Assembly (NCBI GenBank): GCA_903877135.1
Contig: CAIRCN010000020.1
Location: forward strand, 62,001 to 126,000
Direction of reading: 5' to 3'
Origin: an uncultured Opitutia bacterium
GTDB taxonomy: Bacteria > Verrucomicrobiota > Verrucomicrobiia > Opitutales > Opitutaceae
Length of the DNA stretch: 64,000 nucleotides
The stretch's first letter is position 1, and the number at the start of each line of letters is the position of its first letter. Below are positions 1 through 8,934 of the stretch, piece by piece. The notes under the pieces are model-generated. The model was not told the DNA's origin. It saw only the letters and a program-made list of their open reading frames with translations, and made no database searches. The translations under genes were made by a program, and so were the position numbers.

Positions 1-1482
1 GTGAACACACTGCTGCTCTATCCGCAGTTTCCAGACACGTTCTGGAGCTTCAAACACGCGTTGAAATTCATCCGCAAGAAGGCGGCACTGCCGCCGCTGG
101 GCCTGCTCACCTTTGCCGCGATGCTACCACCGGAGTGGAAGAAGCGGCTCGTGGACACCAACGTGCACCCGCTGCGTGACAAGGACATCGCGTGGGCTGA
201 TGTCGTATGCATCAGTGCGATGATCGCCCAACAGGAATCCGCGCAGGCGCTGATCGCGCGTTGCCGCGCGGCTGGCAAGACCATCATCGCCGGCGGACCG
301 CTGTTCACAAGCGCGCACGAACAGTTTCCCAGCGTCGATCACTTCGTGCTCAACGAGGCGGAGGAGACGCTGCCTGAGTTCCTAAGCGACTTCGCGGCCG
401 GTTGCGCCCAGCGCGTTTACTCCACATCGAAATTCGCCGACATGAGCCAGACGCCGGTGCCGCTCTGGGAACTGGCCGACCTGTCGCGCTACGGCTCGAT
501 GAGCCTACAGTTCTCCCGCGGCTGCCCGTTCGACTGCGAGTTTTGCGACGTGACAGCGAAGTTCGGCCACCGCCCGCGGATCAAGTCCGCCGCGCAGGTA
601 ACCGCAGAGCTCGACCGGCTGTGGGCAGCTGGCTGGCGCGGCTCGGTGTTTTTCGTCGATGACAACCTCATCGGCAACAAACACGCGCTGAAGACCGAGT
701 TGCTGCCCGCACTCATCGCGTGGCAGCGCGCCCGGCGGCGCGGCCTGCCCTTCTACACCGAGGCCTCGATCAACCTTGCCGACGACGCAGAACTCATGCG
801 GTTGATGAGCGAGGCGGGGTTCGACACGGTGTTCATCGGCATCGAGACGCCCGATACCGCCAGCCTCGCCGAGTGCAACAAGCGCCAGAACCAAAGCCGC
901 GACTTGGTCGCCGACGTGAAGCGCATCCAGCGCGCCGGGTTGCAGGTGCAGGGCGGCTTTATCGTCGGGTTCGACAGCGACGTCGCCAGCATCTTCCAGC
1001 GGCAAGTGGATTTCATCCAGCAGAGCGGCATCGTGACCGCGATGGTCGGCCTGCTCAACGCCCTGCCAGACACAAAGCTGCACGCGCGCCTGAAACGCGA
1101 AGGCCGGCTGAGCGGGCAGAGCAGCGGCAACAACAGCGACGGCTCGCTGAACTTCATCTCCCGCATGCCGGCCGCCCAGCTCATCGAAGGCTACAAGAGC
1201 ATCCTGCGTCGCATCTATGCGCCGCGGCCGTATTACCAGCGCGTCCGCACCTTCCTGCGGGTATACCGGCGGCCCAAAATCACCGTGGCGTTGGAATGGC
1301 GGCAATGCGTCGCGCTCGCTTACTCGGGACTACGGCTGGGGGTCTTGGGCCGCGAGCGCTTCCAATATTGGCGCCTGCTCGCCTGGACGCTGTTCCGCCG
1401 TCCTCGGCAGATGCACCTAGCGGTGACGTTCGCGATCTACGGCCATCATTTCCGGAAATGCTGCGCCGCCCTCGGCGTGTGA
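1..1482 (+). CDS. B12-binding-domain radical SAM protein
   Basis: The 493-residue product has an N-terminal Rossmann-like cobalamin-binding-type domain (about residues 1-140) followed by a radical SAM core. The [4Fe-4S] cluster cysteines are visible as CPFDCEFC (C175, C179, C182), followed by a (beta/alpha) barrel and a C-terminal helical extension typical of the DUF4070 subgroup. Members use S-adenosylmethionine and a corrinoid for methylations or rearrangements; the substrate cannot be read from sequence. The B12 loop lacks an obvious DxHxxG motif, so cobalamin may not be bound through histidine. The start is a GTG on base 1; the N-terminus resembles relatives, so the gene is probably complete, but a start upstream of the window cannot be excluded. 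It converges on the FKBP gene with 24 bp between. Confidence 0.88.
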   Translation: MNTLLLYPQFPDTFWSFKHALKFIRKKAALPPLGLLTFAAMLPPEWKKRLVDTNVHPLRDKDIAWADVVCISAMIAQQESAQALIARCRAAGKTIIAGGPLFTSAHEQFPSVDHFVLNEAEETLPEFLSDFAAGCAQRVYSTSKFADMSQTPVPLWELADLSRYGSMSLQFSRGCPFDCEFCDVTAKFGHRPRIKSAAQVTAELDRLWAAGWRGSVFFVDDNLIGNKHALKTELLPALIAWQRARRRGLPFYTEASINLADDAELMRLMSEAGFDTVFIGIETPDTASLAECNKRQNQSRDLVADVKRIQRAGLQVQGGFIVGFDSDVASIFQRQVDFIQQSGIVTAMVGLLNALPDTKLHARLKREGRLSGQSSGNNSDGSLNFISRMPAAQLIEGYKSILRRIYAPRPYYQRVRTFLRVYRRPKITVALEWRQCVALAYSGLRLGVLGRERFQYWRLLAWTLFRRPRQMHLAVTFAIYGHHFRKCCAALGV

Positions 1483-1506
1483 CGCCGCCCTGCGCTGCCG
1501 CCGCGC

Positions 1507-1998
1507 TCAGGGTTTCCACGGTGCGGTGGGGTTCACCGCGATTAGCTCGACCTCGAAAATTAGGCCGGAGTTGGGCGGGATATTGCCCGCGTGCATGTTA
1601 CCGTAGCCGAGCGACGGCGGGATGAAAAACTCGGCCTTGCCGCCGGGTTTGAGCGCCGGCATCGCCGCCGCCCAGCCGGCGATGACCCGGCTGACGGCGA
1701 GATCGTTGGGTTGTCCGCGCGCCCGGGAGCTGTCGAACACCGTGCCATCCCTGAGCCGGCCGACGTAGTGCACGCGGACGGTGTCCGTAAGTTTCGGTGC
1801 CACTCCCTCGCCCGGTGTGATGATGCGGATGCCAAGTCCGCTGCTGCGCCAGACGATGTCCTTGGCTTTTGCGGCATCACCAAAAAGTTTCGCGCGTAGC
1901 AGGGCGTCTTCATCCTGCACCGGCAGCGTCTCCTCCTTCGGGCTGCAGCCGCTGAGAAACAACCCCAGACTCACAGCCAATATCAGAATGCGCTTCAT
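1507..1998 (-). CDS. FKBP-type peptidyl-prolyl cis-trans isomerase, lipoprotein
   Basis: The 163-residue product begins with a lipoprotein signal: a basic start, a hydrophobic stretch and the lipobox LSGC with the acylated cysteine at position 18. The FKBP fold occupies about residues 55-158 and shows the family signatures VRVHYVGRLRDGTVFDSS, VIAGW and the aromatic pocket elements, ending in IFEVELIAV. FKBPs catalyse proline isomerisation, here presumably in the periplasm on an anchored protein. The linker between lipobox and fold is only about 35 residues and lacks the helical dimerisation domain of FkpA/Mip proteins, so this is the short, single-domain form. It is convergent with the upstream radical SAM gene. 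Confidence 0.92.
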   Translation of the reverse strand: MKRILILAVSLGLFLSGCSPKEETLPVQDEDALLRAKLFGDAAKAKDIVWRSSGLGIRIITPGEGVAPKLTDTVRVHYVGRLRDGTVFDSSRARGQPNDLAVSRVIAGWAAAMPALKPGGKAEFFIPPSLGYGNMHAGNIPPNSGLIFEVELIAVNPTAPWKP

Positions 1999-2059
1999 GG
2001 TGGCGCCATATTGAACGCCATCGTTGCCGCGCCAAGCCGGGAGTTCCGCGCCACCGCCG

Positions 2060-2524
2060 CTACGTCGTCACAAAATCGAGCACGATCGGCTGCACGAGCG
2101 CCTCGAAGTCCTCGTAGGCCAGTTTGATCACCTCGGTGTGCACGCCGGCGTTGAACGCGATTTCCGGTTCGTCCGCCAAGTTCGACGTCACATAGACCTT
2201 CATGCCATACAGGTTGCCGAACGGCGGCATGGCGCCGAGCTCGCAGTCGGGAAACGTGCCCTTGAACTCCGCCTCGCTGGCTAGTCGCACGTAGGAGCAG
2301 TCGAGCATCTCCCGCAGTTCGCCCAGCAGCAGGCGGCGGTTGGCCGGCAGCACCACCATCGCCATCTCGTCCTCGATTTTCACGATGAGTGTCTTGGCAA
2401 AATCCCGTCCCGACACATGGGCCGAGGCCGCGACCTCCGACGATGTGAAAGCCGGTGAATGCCGGATGCTGACGTATTTGATCCCGTGGTTGTCCAGATA
2501 CTCCTTCAACTTCGTGGCTGGCAT
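2060..2524 (-). CDS. YbaK/EbsC-family aminoacyl-tRNA deacylase
   Basis: The 154-residue product matches the YbaK/ProX superfamily, which hydrolyses mischarged aminoacyl-tRNAs in the cytoplasm. Visible signatures are the early HSPAFTSSEVAASAHVSGRD segment, the central KTLIVKIEDEMAMVVLPANR strand region, and the later FPDCELGAMPPFG loop typical of ProX-like deacylases. The start at 2524 is chosen because an AAGGAGG Shine-Dalgarno sequence sits four bases upstream of this ATG; an in-frame ATG at 2575 would add 17 residues unlike the family. It could be called a Cys-tRNA(Pro) or Ala-tRNA(Pro) deacylase, but substrate choice is not decidable here. It is divergent from the response regulator gene. 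Confidence 0.9.
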   Translation of the reverse strand: MPATKLKEYLDNHGIKYVSIRHSPAFTSSEVAASAHVSGRDFAKTLIVKIEDEMAMVVLPANRRLLLGELREMLDCSYVRLASEAEFKGTFPDCELGAMPPFGNLYGMKVYVTSNLADEPEIAFNAGVHTEVIKLAYEDFEALVQPIVLDFVTT

Positions 2525-2818
2525 ATGTCCTCCTTGGTTATTGCAGATTGGAGTTACGTTCCTGGCGGGCGGCACCGCGAGGCAGCACAGTCCGTCGTTG
2601 ACACCCTGAGTAATAGGCCGAGCGAATGGAAAAGTAAACCACTGTTCCGCTGAGCACGACGTTTAATGGGCAAGGTTCCCGCACGCATCTGGGGTGAAGG
2701 CTCCATCGCTCTTTTCGCGTTTTTTTGACATTGCCGAACCTGCAATTTTTGGTCTGCGCGCTTACATTTTGGCACTCTACTCATGTTCACCAATAGGCAG
2801 CCGCCTGTTATCCTAGCG

Positions 2819-3202
2819 ATGAAACCCCTGCGGGTCATCTATGTGGATGACATGCGCGAATTGCGCGAGCTGGTGCGCGAGGTGCTCCAGCGCGGCGGGC
2901 ACACGGTTGAATGTTACGCTGACGGCCGGCAGGTCTTGGATCGCCTGGTAAAAAATCCTGATATCGACCTGCTCATCACCGACCATCACATGCCGGGCAT
3001 CAACGGCCTGGAACTCGTGGCGCAAGTGCGCGAGGGCATATACCTCGGAAAAATCATCGTCTTTAGCTCCGAACTTCGCCGCGATGTCGCCAAGAGTTAC
3101 CGCGCACTGCGGGTCGACCGCATCTTGGCCAAACCGATATTTCCTACGGATCTGCGCCGCGTGATCGCTGAGCTTTTCCCCGCGCCGGCCTGCATCGGCT
3201 GA
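2819..3202 (+). CDS. single-domain response regulator (CheY-like receiver)
   Basis: The 127-residue protein is a lone receiver domain. The acidic pair D10/D11 (YVDD), the phospho-acceptor D55 (LLITDHHMPG), the Ser of FSS and the invariant Lys of LAKPIFP (K105) are all present, so it should be phosphorylatable. There is no output domain. No histidine kinase gene lies next to it, so the partner is encoded elsewhere. An in-frame ATG at 2783 would add 12 residues before the first beta strand; the start at 2819 fits the receiver fold better. The divergent 2525-2782 interval contains a TTGACA hexamer (2725-2730) but no convincing -10 partner at standard spacing. Confidence 0.9.
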   Translation: MKPLRVIYVDDMRELRELVREVLQRGGHTVECYADGRQVLDRLVKNPDIDLLITDHHMPGINGLELVAQVREGIYLGKIIVFSSELRRDVAKSYRALRVDRILAKPIFPTDLRRVIAELFPAPACIG

Positions 3203-3270
3203 GCCTCTGCTCCGGATTGTTCCCGTTGCGCGGACTTGCCCTGGGCACTGCGCGCCGTAAGTGTGGCCGG

Positions 3271-5424
3271 ATGTCCACTTCGCTCAATCGCAACGCCCTT
3301 CTCCTTGTGGCCCTGCGTCTCACCGCGGCGCTCTCCTTCGCCAGTCCTAATTTGCCGATGACCCCTAATCCCCTCCTCACCGAGAGCACCCTGCCCTACC
3401 ACCTGCCGCCGTTCGAACTGATCAAGGACGAGCATTTCGCCCCGGCCTTCGCGCAGGGCATGGCCGAAGATCTCCGCGAGAACGAGGCCATCGCCAACAA
3501 CCCTGAAAAGCCCACCTTCGAGAACACCATCGTGGCGATGGAGCGCGCCGGCCAGTTGCTCGAGCGCACCGACCGCGCCTTCGGCATCCTCACCGGGTCG
3601 CTCACCAATCCCACCCTGCTGAAGCTTGAGGCCGATCTGTCCCCAAAACAGGCGGCGCACCGCGACGCCATTCGCCTGAACCCCGCGCTCTTCGCCCGGG
3701 TGCAGGCCCTCTACAACGCGCGCGACACCCTCGGCCTCGACGCCGAGTCGAAACGCGTGCTCTGGCGCTACTACAAAGACTTCGTCCGCGCCGGCGCCCA
3801 GCTCTCCGACCCCGACAAAACCAAACTCAAAACCCTCAACTCCGAGCTCGCCGTCCTCCAGACAAAGTTTTCCCAGAACGTCCTCAAGGAAGTCGTCGAC
3901 TCCGCCGTGCTTGTCGACACCCGCGCGGAACTCGCCGGCTTGACCGACGCCCAGATCGCCGCCGCTTCCGCCGCCGCCAAGACCGCCAACCACGAAGGCA
4001 AGCTTCTCGTCCGCCTCCAGAACACCACCGGCCAGCCTTCGCTCGATTCTCTCGCCGACCGCGCGCTCCGCCGGAAAATCATGGAGGCCTCGCTCGCCCG
4101 TGGCAGTCGCGGCGGCGAGTTCGACAACCGCGAGGTTGTCGCACGCATCGCGCGGCTTCGCGCCGAGCGCGCCGCGCTCCTCGGCTACGCCAGCCACGCC
4201 GCCTACCAGCTCGACGAGCAGACGGCCGGCAGCGTCGACACCGTGAACCAGCTCCTCGCCCAGCTCGCGCCACCCGCCGTGGCCAACGCCCGCCGCGAGG
4301 CCGCCGCCATGCAGGCCATCGTCGATGCGGAGAAGGGCGGCTTCCAAATCGCCGCCTGGGACTGGGATTTCTACGCCGAAAAGGTCCGCAAGGAGCGCTA
4401 CGCCTTCGACGAATCGCAGCTCAAGCCCTATTTCGAACTCCGCCGCGTGCTCGTCGACGGCGTGTTCTACGCCGCCACCAAGCTCTATGGCATCACGTTC
4501 AAGGAGCGCACCGATTTGAAGGGCTACAGCCCCGACATGTTTGTCTTCGAGGTGTTCAACGCGGATGGCACTCCGCTCGGCCTCTTCCTCGGCGACTACT
4601 ACGCCCGCCCCAACAAGCGCGGCGGCGCCTGGATGAACGCCTACGTGCCGCAGTCCGGCCTGCTCGGCGACAAGCCCGTCATCGCCAATCATCTCAACAT
4701 CCCGAAGCCGCCCGCCGGCGAGCCCACGCTGCTGACGTGGGATGAGGTCAAGACGGCGTTCCACGAGTTTGGCCACGCACTGCACGGCCTGTTCTCCGAC
4801 GTGAAATATCCGCGTTTCTCCGGCACCTCCGTGCCGCGCGACTTCGTCGAGTTTCCCTCGCAGGTGAACGAAATGTGGCGCGACTGGCCCGAGGTCCTCT
4901 CGCACTACGCCCGGCACTATCAGACCGGCGCGCCGCTCCCGCAGGAGCTGCTCAACAAGGTCGCCGCCGCGGCGAAATTCAACCAGGGCTACATGACCAC
5001 CGAACTCGTCGCCGCCAACGTCATCGACCAGGCCTGGCACCAACTCAAAGCCGACACCGTGCCCGGCGCCGACGGCGTCGTGGCGTTCGAAACAGCCGCG
5101 CTGCAGAGGGCGGGTTTGGATTTCGCCCCGGTGCCCCCGCGCTACCGCAGCACCTATTTCTCCCACAGCTTCGCCGGCGGTTACTCCGCCGGTTACTACT
5201 CCTACTTCTGGAGCGAGGTGCTCGACGCCGACACGGTCGAGTGGTTCAAAACCCACGGCGGCCTCACGCGCGCCAACGGCGACCGCTTCCGGCAACTGCT
5301 GCTCTCCCGCGGCGGCAGTCAGGACGCGATGCAGATGTTCCGCGACTTCACTGGCGGCAACCCCGACATCAAGCCGCTGCTCCAGCGCCGCGGCCTCGAC
5401 CACCCGGTCGCCGGCGCGAAGTAA
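3271..5424 (+). CDS. M3-family metallopeptidase (Dcp/oligopeptidase A-like)
   Basis: The 717-residue protein (from this start) is a thimet-oligopeptidase-family zinc peptidase that degrades short peptides. The zinc site FHEFGHALHGLF is intact (H498, E499, H502), and the C-terminal substrate-binding region SHSFAGGYSAGYYSYFWSEV is conserved. The N-terminal mature sequence MTPNPLLTESTLPY aligns by eye with the very start of E. coli Dcp, so peptidyl-dipeptidase is the best guess. The start is uncertain: ATG 3271 gives a weak signal-like leader (LLLVALRLTAALSFA), while ATG 3358 gives a cytoplasmic Dcp-like start; the frame is also open back to 3217. No Shine-Dalgarno helps. A strong intrinsic terminator follows the gene. 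Confidence 0.92.
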   Translation: MSTSLNRNALLLVALRLTAALSFASPNLPMTPNPLLTESTLPYHLPPFELIKDEHFAPAFAQGMAEDLRENEAIANNPEKPTFENTIVAMERAGQLLERTDRAFGILTGSLTNPTLLKLEADLSPKQAAHRDAIRLNPALFARVQALYNARDTLGLDAESKRVLWRYYKDFVRAGAQLSDPDKTKLKTLNSELAVLQTKFSQNVLKEVVDSAVLVDTRAELAGLTDAQIAAASAAAKTANHEGKLLVRLQNTTGQPSLDSLADRALRRKIMEASLARGSRGGEFDNREVVARIARLRAERAALLGYASHAAYQLDEQTAGSVDTVNQLLAQLAPPAVANARREAAAMQAIVDAEKGGFQIAAWDWDFYAEKVRKERYAFDESQLKPYFELRRVLVDGVFYAATKLYGITFKERTDLKGYSPDMFVFEVFNADGTPLGLFLGDYYARPNKRGGAWMNAYVPQSGLLGDKPVIANHLNIPKPPAGEPTLLTWDEVKTAFHEFGHALHGLFSDVKYPRFSGTSVPRDFVEFPSQVNEMWRDWPEVLSHYARHYQTGAPLPQELLNKVAAAAKFNQGYMTTELVAANVIDQAWHQLKADTVPGADGVVAFETAALQRAGLDFAPVPPRYRSTYFSHSFAGGYSAGYYSYFWSEVLDADTVEWFKTHGGLTRANGDRFRQLLLSRGGSQDAMQMFRDFTGGNPDIKPLLQRRGLDHPVAGAK

Positions 5425-5447
5425 CTGCCCGTCCCGTCTCTCTCCCC

Positions 5448-5475
5448 GGCCCCACGGTTCGCCGCGGGGCCTTTT
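5448..5475 (+). terminator. intrinsic terminator after the M3 peptidase gene
   Basis: A ten-base stem (5448-5457 with 5462-5471, one mismatch) closes on a stable TTCG tetraloop and is followed directly by TTTT. It lies 24 bases after the peptidase stop codon and before the next plus-strand gene, so it should end the peptidase transcript. Confidence 0.75.
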
Positions 5476-5516
5476 GCGCGGCTTGCCTTGTGCGGTAGCC
5501 CGCGCAGCCTGCCACC

Positions 5517-6074
5517 ATGGGTCTTGGCCGAAAAATTGTGGACGCCGGCGACACGCTCATCGACCGCGTGCTCTGTGTCGTGGGCGCGATCGTGTTCTCC
5601 CAAGCGCCTGAGTTCATGCAGCAATACCTTCAACGCCTCGGCGGTCACCTCGACGAGGCCCGCCGGCAGCTCGCGCATTTTCAAGGGGTCGCCGCTCAGG
5701 CCGGCCTGACGCTGGACCGCCTCATCAGTCAGACGACCACCAACGCCGAGCCCACCGTCGCCAAACTCGGCGACGTCATGCGCGAAACCGCCACCCGCGT
5801 CGACACCCTCGCCGCCGCGCAGGACGCCCTGCAGCACGCCTCCCTCTTGACGCGGCCCTTCGTTTTCCTGCGCCACCTCGACACGGGCATCGCGCACGGC
5901 ACTTGGGCGATCTACAAGCCCGCCGTGCCCACCACCGTCGAGGGCCTCGCCTACGCACTCACCGGCATGCTCATGCTCCTCGCGCTCTATCACTTGGCGA
6001 TCAAGCTGCCCGTTTCGCGGCGCCTGAAGGCTGGCAAGCCAAGCCCCGCGTCCGAGCCCGCGAAATCTGTTTGA
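5517..6074 (+). CDS. DUF2937-like membrane protein
   Basis: The 185-residue product has a first hydrophobic segment near residues 15-33 (LIDRVLCVVGAIVF), then a QAPEFMQQYLQRLGGHLDEARRQL segment that resembles DUF2937 proteins, and a long helical middle. A second membrane segment lies near residues 145-165 (LAYALTGMLMLLALYHLAI), and the tail is basic. The spacing of two helices around an amphipathic middle fits DUF2937, a family without known function; assignment rests on recall of the family pattern. It sits between a terminator and pepT with a 32-base gap, so it may be cotranscribed with pepT. Confidence 0.7.
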   Translation: MGLGRKIVDAGDTLIDRVLCVVGAIVFSQAPEFMQQYLQRLGGHLDEARRQLAHFQGVAAQAGLTLDRLISQTTTNAEPTVAKLGDVMRETATRVDTLAAAQDALQHASLLTRPFVFLRHLDTGIAHGTWAIYKPAVPTTVEGLAYALTGMLMLLALYHLAIKLPVSRRLKAGKPSPASEPAKSV

Positions 6075-6106
6075 GCCGCCCGCCGCTTGCGCCGAGCGTT
6101 CTCCCC

Positions 6107-7351
6107 ATGCAGATCGACACCGACGACCTTCTTCAACGTTTCCTGCGCTACGTGCAGATCGACACCCGCAGCGATTCCCACTCCGAGACCTTTCCCAGCA
6201 CGCCCTGCCAATGGGATCTCCTTCGCCTGCTGGAAAACGAACTCCGCACCCTAGGCGCCTCCGACGTGACCTTAAACGCCCACGGCTACGTGCTCGCCAC
6301 GATCCCCGCCACATCGGCCAAACTAGGTATTCCGCGCATGGCGTGGTGCGGCCACGTCGACACCGCCACCAATCTCCCGAGCGCCGCCAAACCCATCGTC
6401 CACCGCGCCTACGACGGCCGGCCCATCGTCCTGCCCGACGACCCCACGCAAACGCTCACCGTCGAAACAACAGCTCACCTACGCGACGCCATCGGACACG
6501 ACATTATCACCGCCAGCGGCCATACGCTCCTTGGCGCCGACGACAAGTCCGGCGTCGCCGTCGTCATGGCCGCCGCGCGCCACCTGCTGCGGCACCCGGA
6601 AATCCCGCACGGCACCATCCGCCTCTGCTTCAACCCCGATGAGGAAATCGGCCGCGGCATGCACAAGCTCGACCTCGCCGAACTCGCAGCCGATGTCGCC
6701 TACACCCTCGACAGCGAGGTGCCTGGCGAGATCGACTTCGAGACTTTCAGCGCCGACGCTGCCGAGATCGAGATTCACGGCATCTCCTCGCACCCCGGCT
6801 GGGCAAAGGACGTGATGGTGAACGCGCTCCGCCTCGCCGGCCGCTTTCTCGCGGCGCTGCCGCGCGAGCTTTCACCCGAGAACACCGACGGGCGCGACGG
6901 CTTTATCCATCCGCTCGAATGCAACGGCTCCGCCGAAAAGGCGAAAATTTGGATGATCCTGCGCGACTTCGAGCTCGACGGCCTCGCCGCCAAGCGCGCC
7001 TGCGTCGAGCGCATCGTCGCCGAGCTGCGCGCCGCCGAGCCCCGGGCGCGCTTCGATCTCACCTTCCGCGAGCAATACCGCAACATGCGCTACTGGCTCG
7101 CCAACGACATGCGCCCGGTCGATTTCGGTCGCGAGGCGATGCGCCGTGCCGGACTCACGCCCGTCTCGCCGGCGATTCGCGGCGGCACCGACGGTTCCAA
7201 CCTCACCGCCCGCGGTCTGCCCACGCCGAACCTCTTTGTCGGCATGCACGAGGTGCACAGCCAGCGCGAGTGGGTCAGCCTGCAGGACATGGCCAAGGCC
7301 GTCGAAACGCTCGTCCGCCTCGCGCAAGTTTGGGAAGAGCGAGGCGCCTGA
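6107..7351 (+). CDS. pepT: peptidase T (M20B tripeptide aminopeptidase)
   Basis: The 414-residue product is close to the usual PepT length of about 410. The M20 metal-binding and catalytic residues are visible: H83 and D85 in WCGHVDTATN, D145 in LLGADDKSGVA, the E179/E180 pair in FNPDEEIG, an Asp in TLDSEVPGE, and a C-terminal His in VGMHEVHS. A lid/dimerisation domain is inserted at the usual place (HGISSHPGWAKDVMVNAL). PepT removes N-terminal residues from tripeptides in the cytoplasm. The frame is open upstream to 5903 but overlaps the previous gene there; ATG 6107 starts exactly at the family N-terminus (MQIDTDDLLQRFLRY). Confidence 0.95.
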   Translation: MQIDTDDLLQRFLRYVQIDTRSDSHSETFPSTPCQWDLLRLLENELRTLGASDVTLNAHGYVLATIPATSAKLGIPRMAWCGHVDTATNLPSAAKPIVHRAYDGRPIVLPDDPTQTLTVETTAHLRDAIGHDIITASGHTLLGADDKSGVAVVMAAARHLLRHPEIPHGTIRLCFNPDEEIGRGMHKLDLAELAADVAYTLDSEVPGEIDFETFSADAAEIEIHGISSHPGWAKDVMVNALRLAGRFLAALPRELSPENTDGRDGFIHPLECNGSAEKAKIWMILRDFELDGLAAKRACVERIVAELRAAEPRARFDLTFREQYRNMRYWLANDMRPVDFGREAMRRAGLTPVSPAIRGGTDGSNLTARGLPTPNLFVGMHEVHSQREWVSLQDMAKAVETLVRLAQVWEERGA

Positions 7352-7418
7352 GTCGCGCCGGATCGGCCATTGACTTCGCCCGCTGGCGGCAGACGAATAC
7401 ACCACCCTCCCAAAAACT

Positions 7419-7835
7419 ATGAAACGCCTCCTCCTCTCCCTCGCGGCGCTCGCCGCCGTCGTGATTCTCACCGCCGCAGCCAGTCCCCGCGTCAAGCCCG
7501 CCGCGCCCGAGCGCATCGCCCATGGCGCGGAGGTCAATATCCTCGATTACCTCGTCCCCGGCAAGACGACCGTCTTCGATTTTACCAGCGAATATTGCCC
7601 GCCCTGCCGCGGCATCTCGCCCCACCTCGACAAACTGCACGCGAGCCGCAGCGACATCGTCGTCGTGAAGGTCGATCTCAACCGCCCCGACGTGAAGGGC
7701 ATAGACTGGGCCTCACCCGTGGCCCGGCAGTATGGCATGAAATCGATCCCCCATTTCAAGGTCTACGGACCTGACGGCAAACTCGTCGCCGAGGGCAAAG
7801 AGGCCCGGCAACTCGTCACCAGTTGGTTTAGATAA
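7419..7835 (+). CDS. secreted thioredoxin-fold protein
   Basis: The 138-residue product starts with a signal peptide or membrane anchor (MKRLLLSLAALAAVVILTAAAS). The thioredoxin fold follows, with active-site Cys60 and Cys63 in FTSEYCPPCRGISPHL and the cis-proline loop in MKSIPHFKVYG. It should act as a disulfide oxidoreductase outside the cytoplasm. CPPC is more unusual than the CGPC of thioredoxin and shifts the redox potential in related proteins. It lies 67 bases after pepT and 23 bases before rlmN on the same strand, and may be cotranscribed with them. Confidence 0.88.
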   Translation: MKRLLLSLAALAAVVILTAAASPRVKPAAPERIAHGAEVNILDYLVPGKTTVFDFTSEYCPPCRGISPHLDKLHASRSDIVVVKVDLNRPDVKGIDWASPVARQYGMKSIPHFKVYGPDGKLVAEGKEARQLVTSWFR

Positions 7836-7858
7836 AGTCTGTCCCACCTCTCCTCGGC

Positions 7859-8914
7859 GTGAACCGCTCCCTCGCCGACCTTAGCCTCGCCGCCTTCGAG
7901 CAGCAGCTCGCCGACTGGGGTTTCAAGCGCAGCCACGCGGTGCGGATTCTCCGTTCGTTTTACGCCAGCGGCGAAATCTCGCCTGAGAGTCTGCGCCTGC
8001 CCGCCGCACTCGCCGAACGCCTTCACTCGGAGTTTGCCGGGAACGCGCCGACACTCGCCGCCCGGCAGGTCGCGGCCGATGGCACCGTCAAGCTCCTCCT
8101 GCGCCTCGCCGACGGGCGCGCCGTCGAGTCGGTGCTGATGCCCGGGCTGCGCGCTGATCGCGCCGCAGGCTGCCTCTCCTCGCAGGTCGGCTGCGCCATG
8201 GGCTGCGATTTCTGCGCCACCACCAAGACCGGCTTCGAGCGCAACCTCAGCGCCGGCGAAATCGTGGAGCAGTTCCTCGCCCTCCGGCGCGAGGCGCATC
8301 TCGCAGGACGCCGCCTGCAAACTGTCGTGTTCATGGGCATGGGCGAGCCCTTGCTCAACCTCGACGCCGTGCTCGAGGCAGTCGGACGCATCGCCGACAA
8401 CCGGGTCGGCGCCCTCGGCTGGCGGCAGATCACCATCTCGACCGTCGGCATCGTGCCCGGCATCGACGCTCTCACCGCCAGCGACCTCAACATCCACCTC
8501 GCCGTCTCGCTCCACGCCCCCGACGACGCCACCCGAGCGCAACTGCTCCCCGCCGGCCGGCGCTTCGCCATCGCCGACATCCTCGCCGCCGCCGACCGCT
8601 TTCAGGCGAGCCGCGGCCGCCCGGTGATCATCCAATATTGCCTGCTCAAAGGCGTGAACGACTCGCCCGCCCAGGCCCGCACGCTCGCCGCCCTGCTCGC
8701 CGGCCGACGCATGCACGTGAACCTCCTCCGCTACAACGCCACCGGTCTCAGCCTACGCGGCCGCACATACGAAGATGTCTCTGACAAAGGCGCCGCCGCC
8801 TTCGCCGCCGAACTCCGCACGCGCGGCGTCGTGACGCATTTTCGCCAGCCGCGCGGACCCGATATAGACGCCGCCTGTGGCCAGCTCCGCCGCCGTGTCG
8901 CCGCCACGGCGTGA
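7859..8914 (+). CDS. rlmN: 23S rRNA (adenine2503-C2)-methyltransferase
   Basis: The 351-residue product carries the radical SAM cluster motif CAMGCDFC (C112, C116, C119) inside the RlmN signature SSQVGCAMGCDFCATTKTGF. The second catalytic cysteine, which carries the methyl group in RlmN, is in the C-terminal DIDAACGQL motif. Other family blocks include VFMGMGEPLLNLD and ISTVGIVPGI. The enzyme methylates C2 of A2503 in 23S rRNA and some tRNAs. The start is GTG 7859; no in-frame ATG near the N-terminal helix fits. The stop codon overlaps a possible GTG start of the next gene. Confidence 0.96.
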   Translation: MNRSLADLSLAAFEQQLADWGFKRSHAVRILRSFYASGEISPESLRLPAALAERLHSEFAGNAPTLAARQVAADGTVKLLLRLADGRAVESVLMPGLRADRAAGCLSSQVGCAMGCDFCATTKTGFERNLSAGEIVEQFLALRREAHLAGRRLQTVVFMGMGEPLLNLDAVLEAVGRIADNRVGALGWRQITISTVGIVPGIDALTASDLNIHLAVSLHAPDDATRAQLLPAGRRFAIADILAAADRFQASRGRPVIIQYCLLKGVNDSPAQARTLAALLAGRRMHVNLLRYNATGLSLRGRTYEDVSDKGAAAFAAELRTRGVVTHFRQPRGPDIDAACGQLRRRVAATA

Positions 8915-8934
8915 AGCCGCGCCCTTCCGCCGTC

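Noticed and set aside
3097-5403. Very long open frame on the minus strand opposite the M3 peptidase
   Set aside because: It is a GC-rich shadow: composition is Gly/Val/Glu-heavy without domain patterns, while the opposite strand carries a clear HEFGH metallopeptidase.
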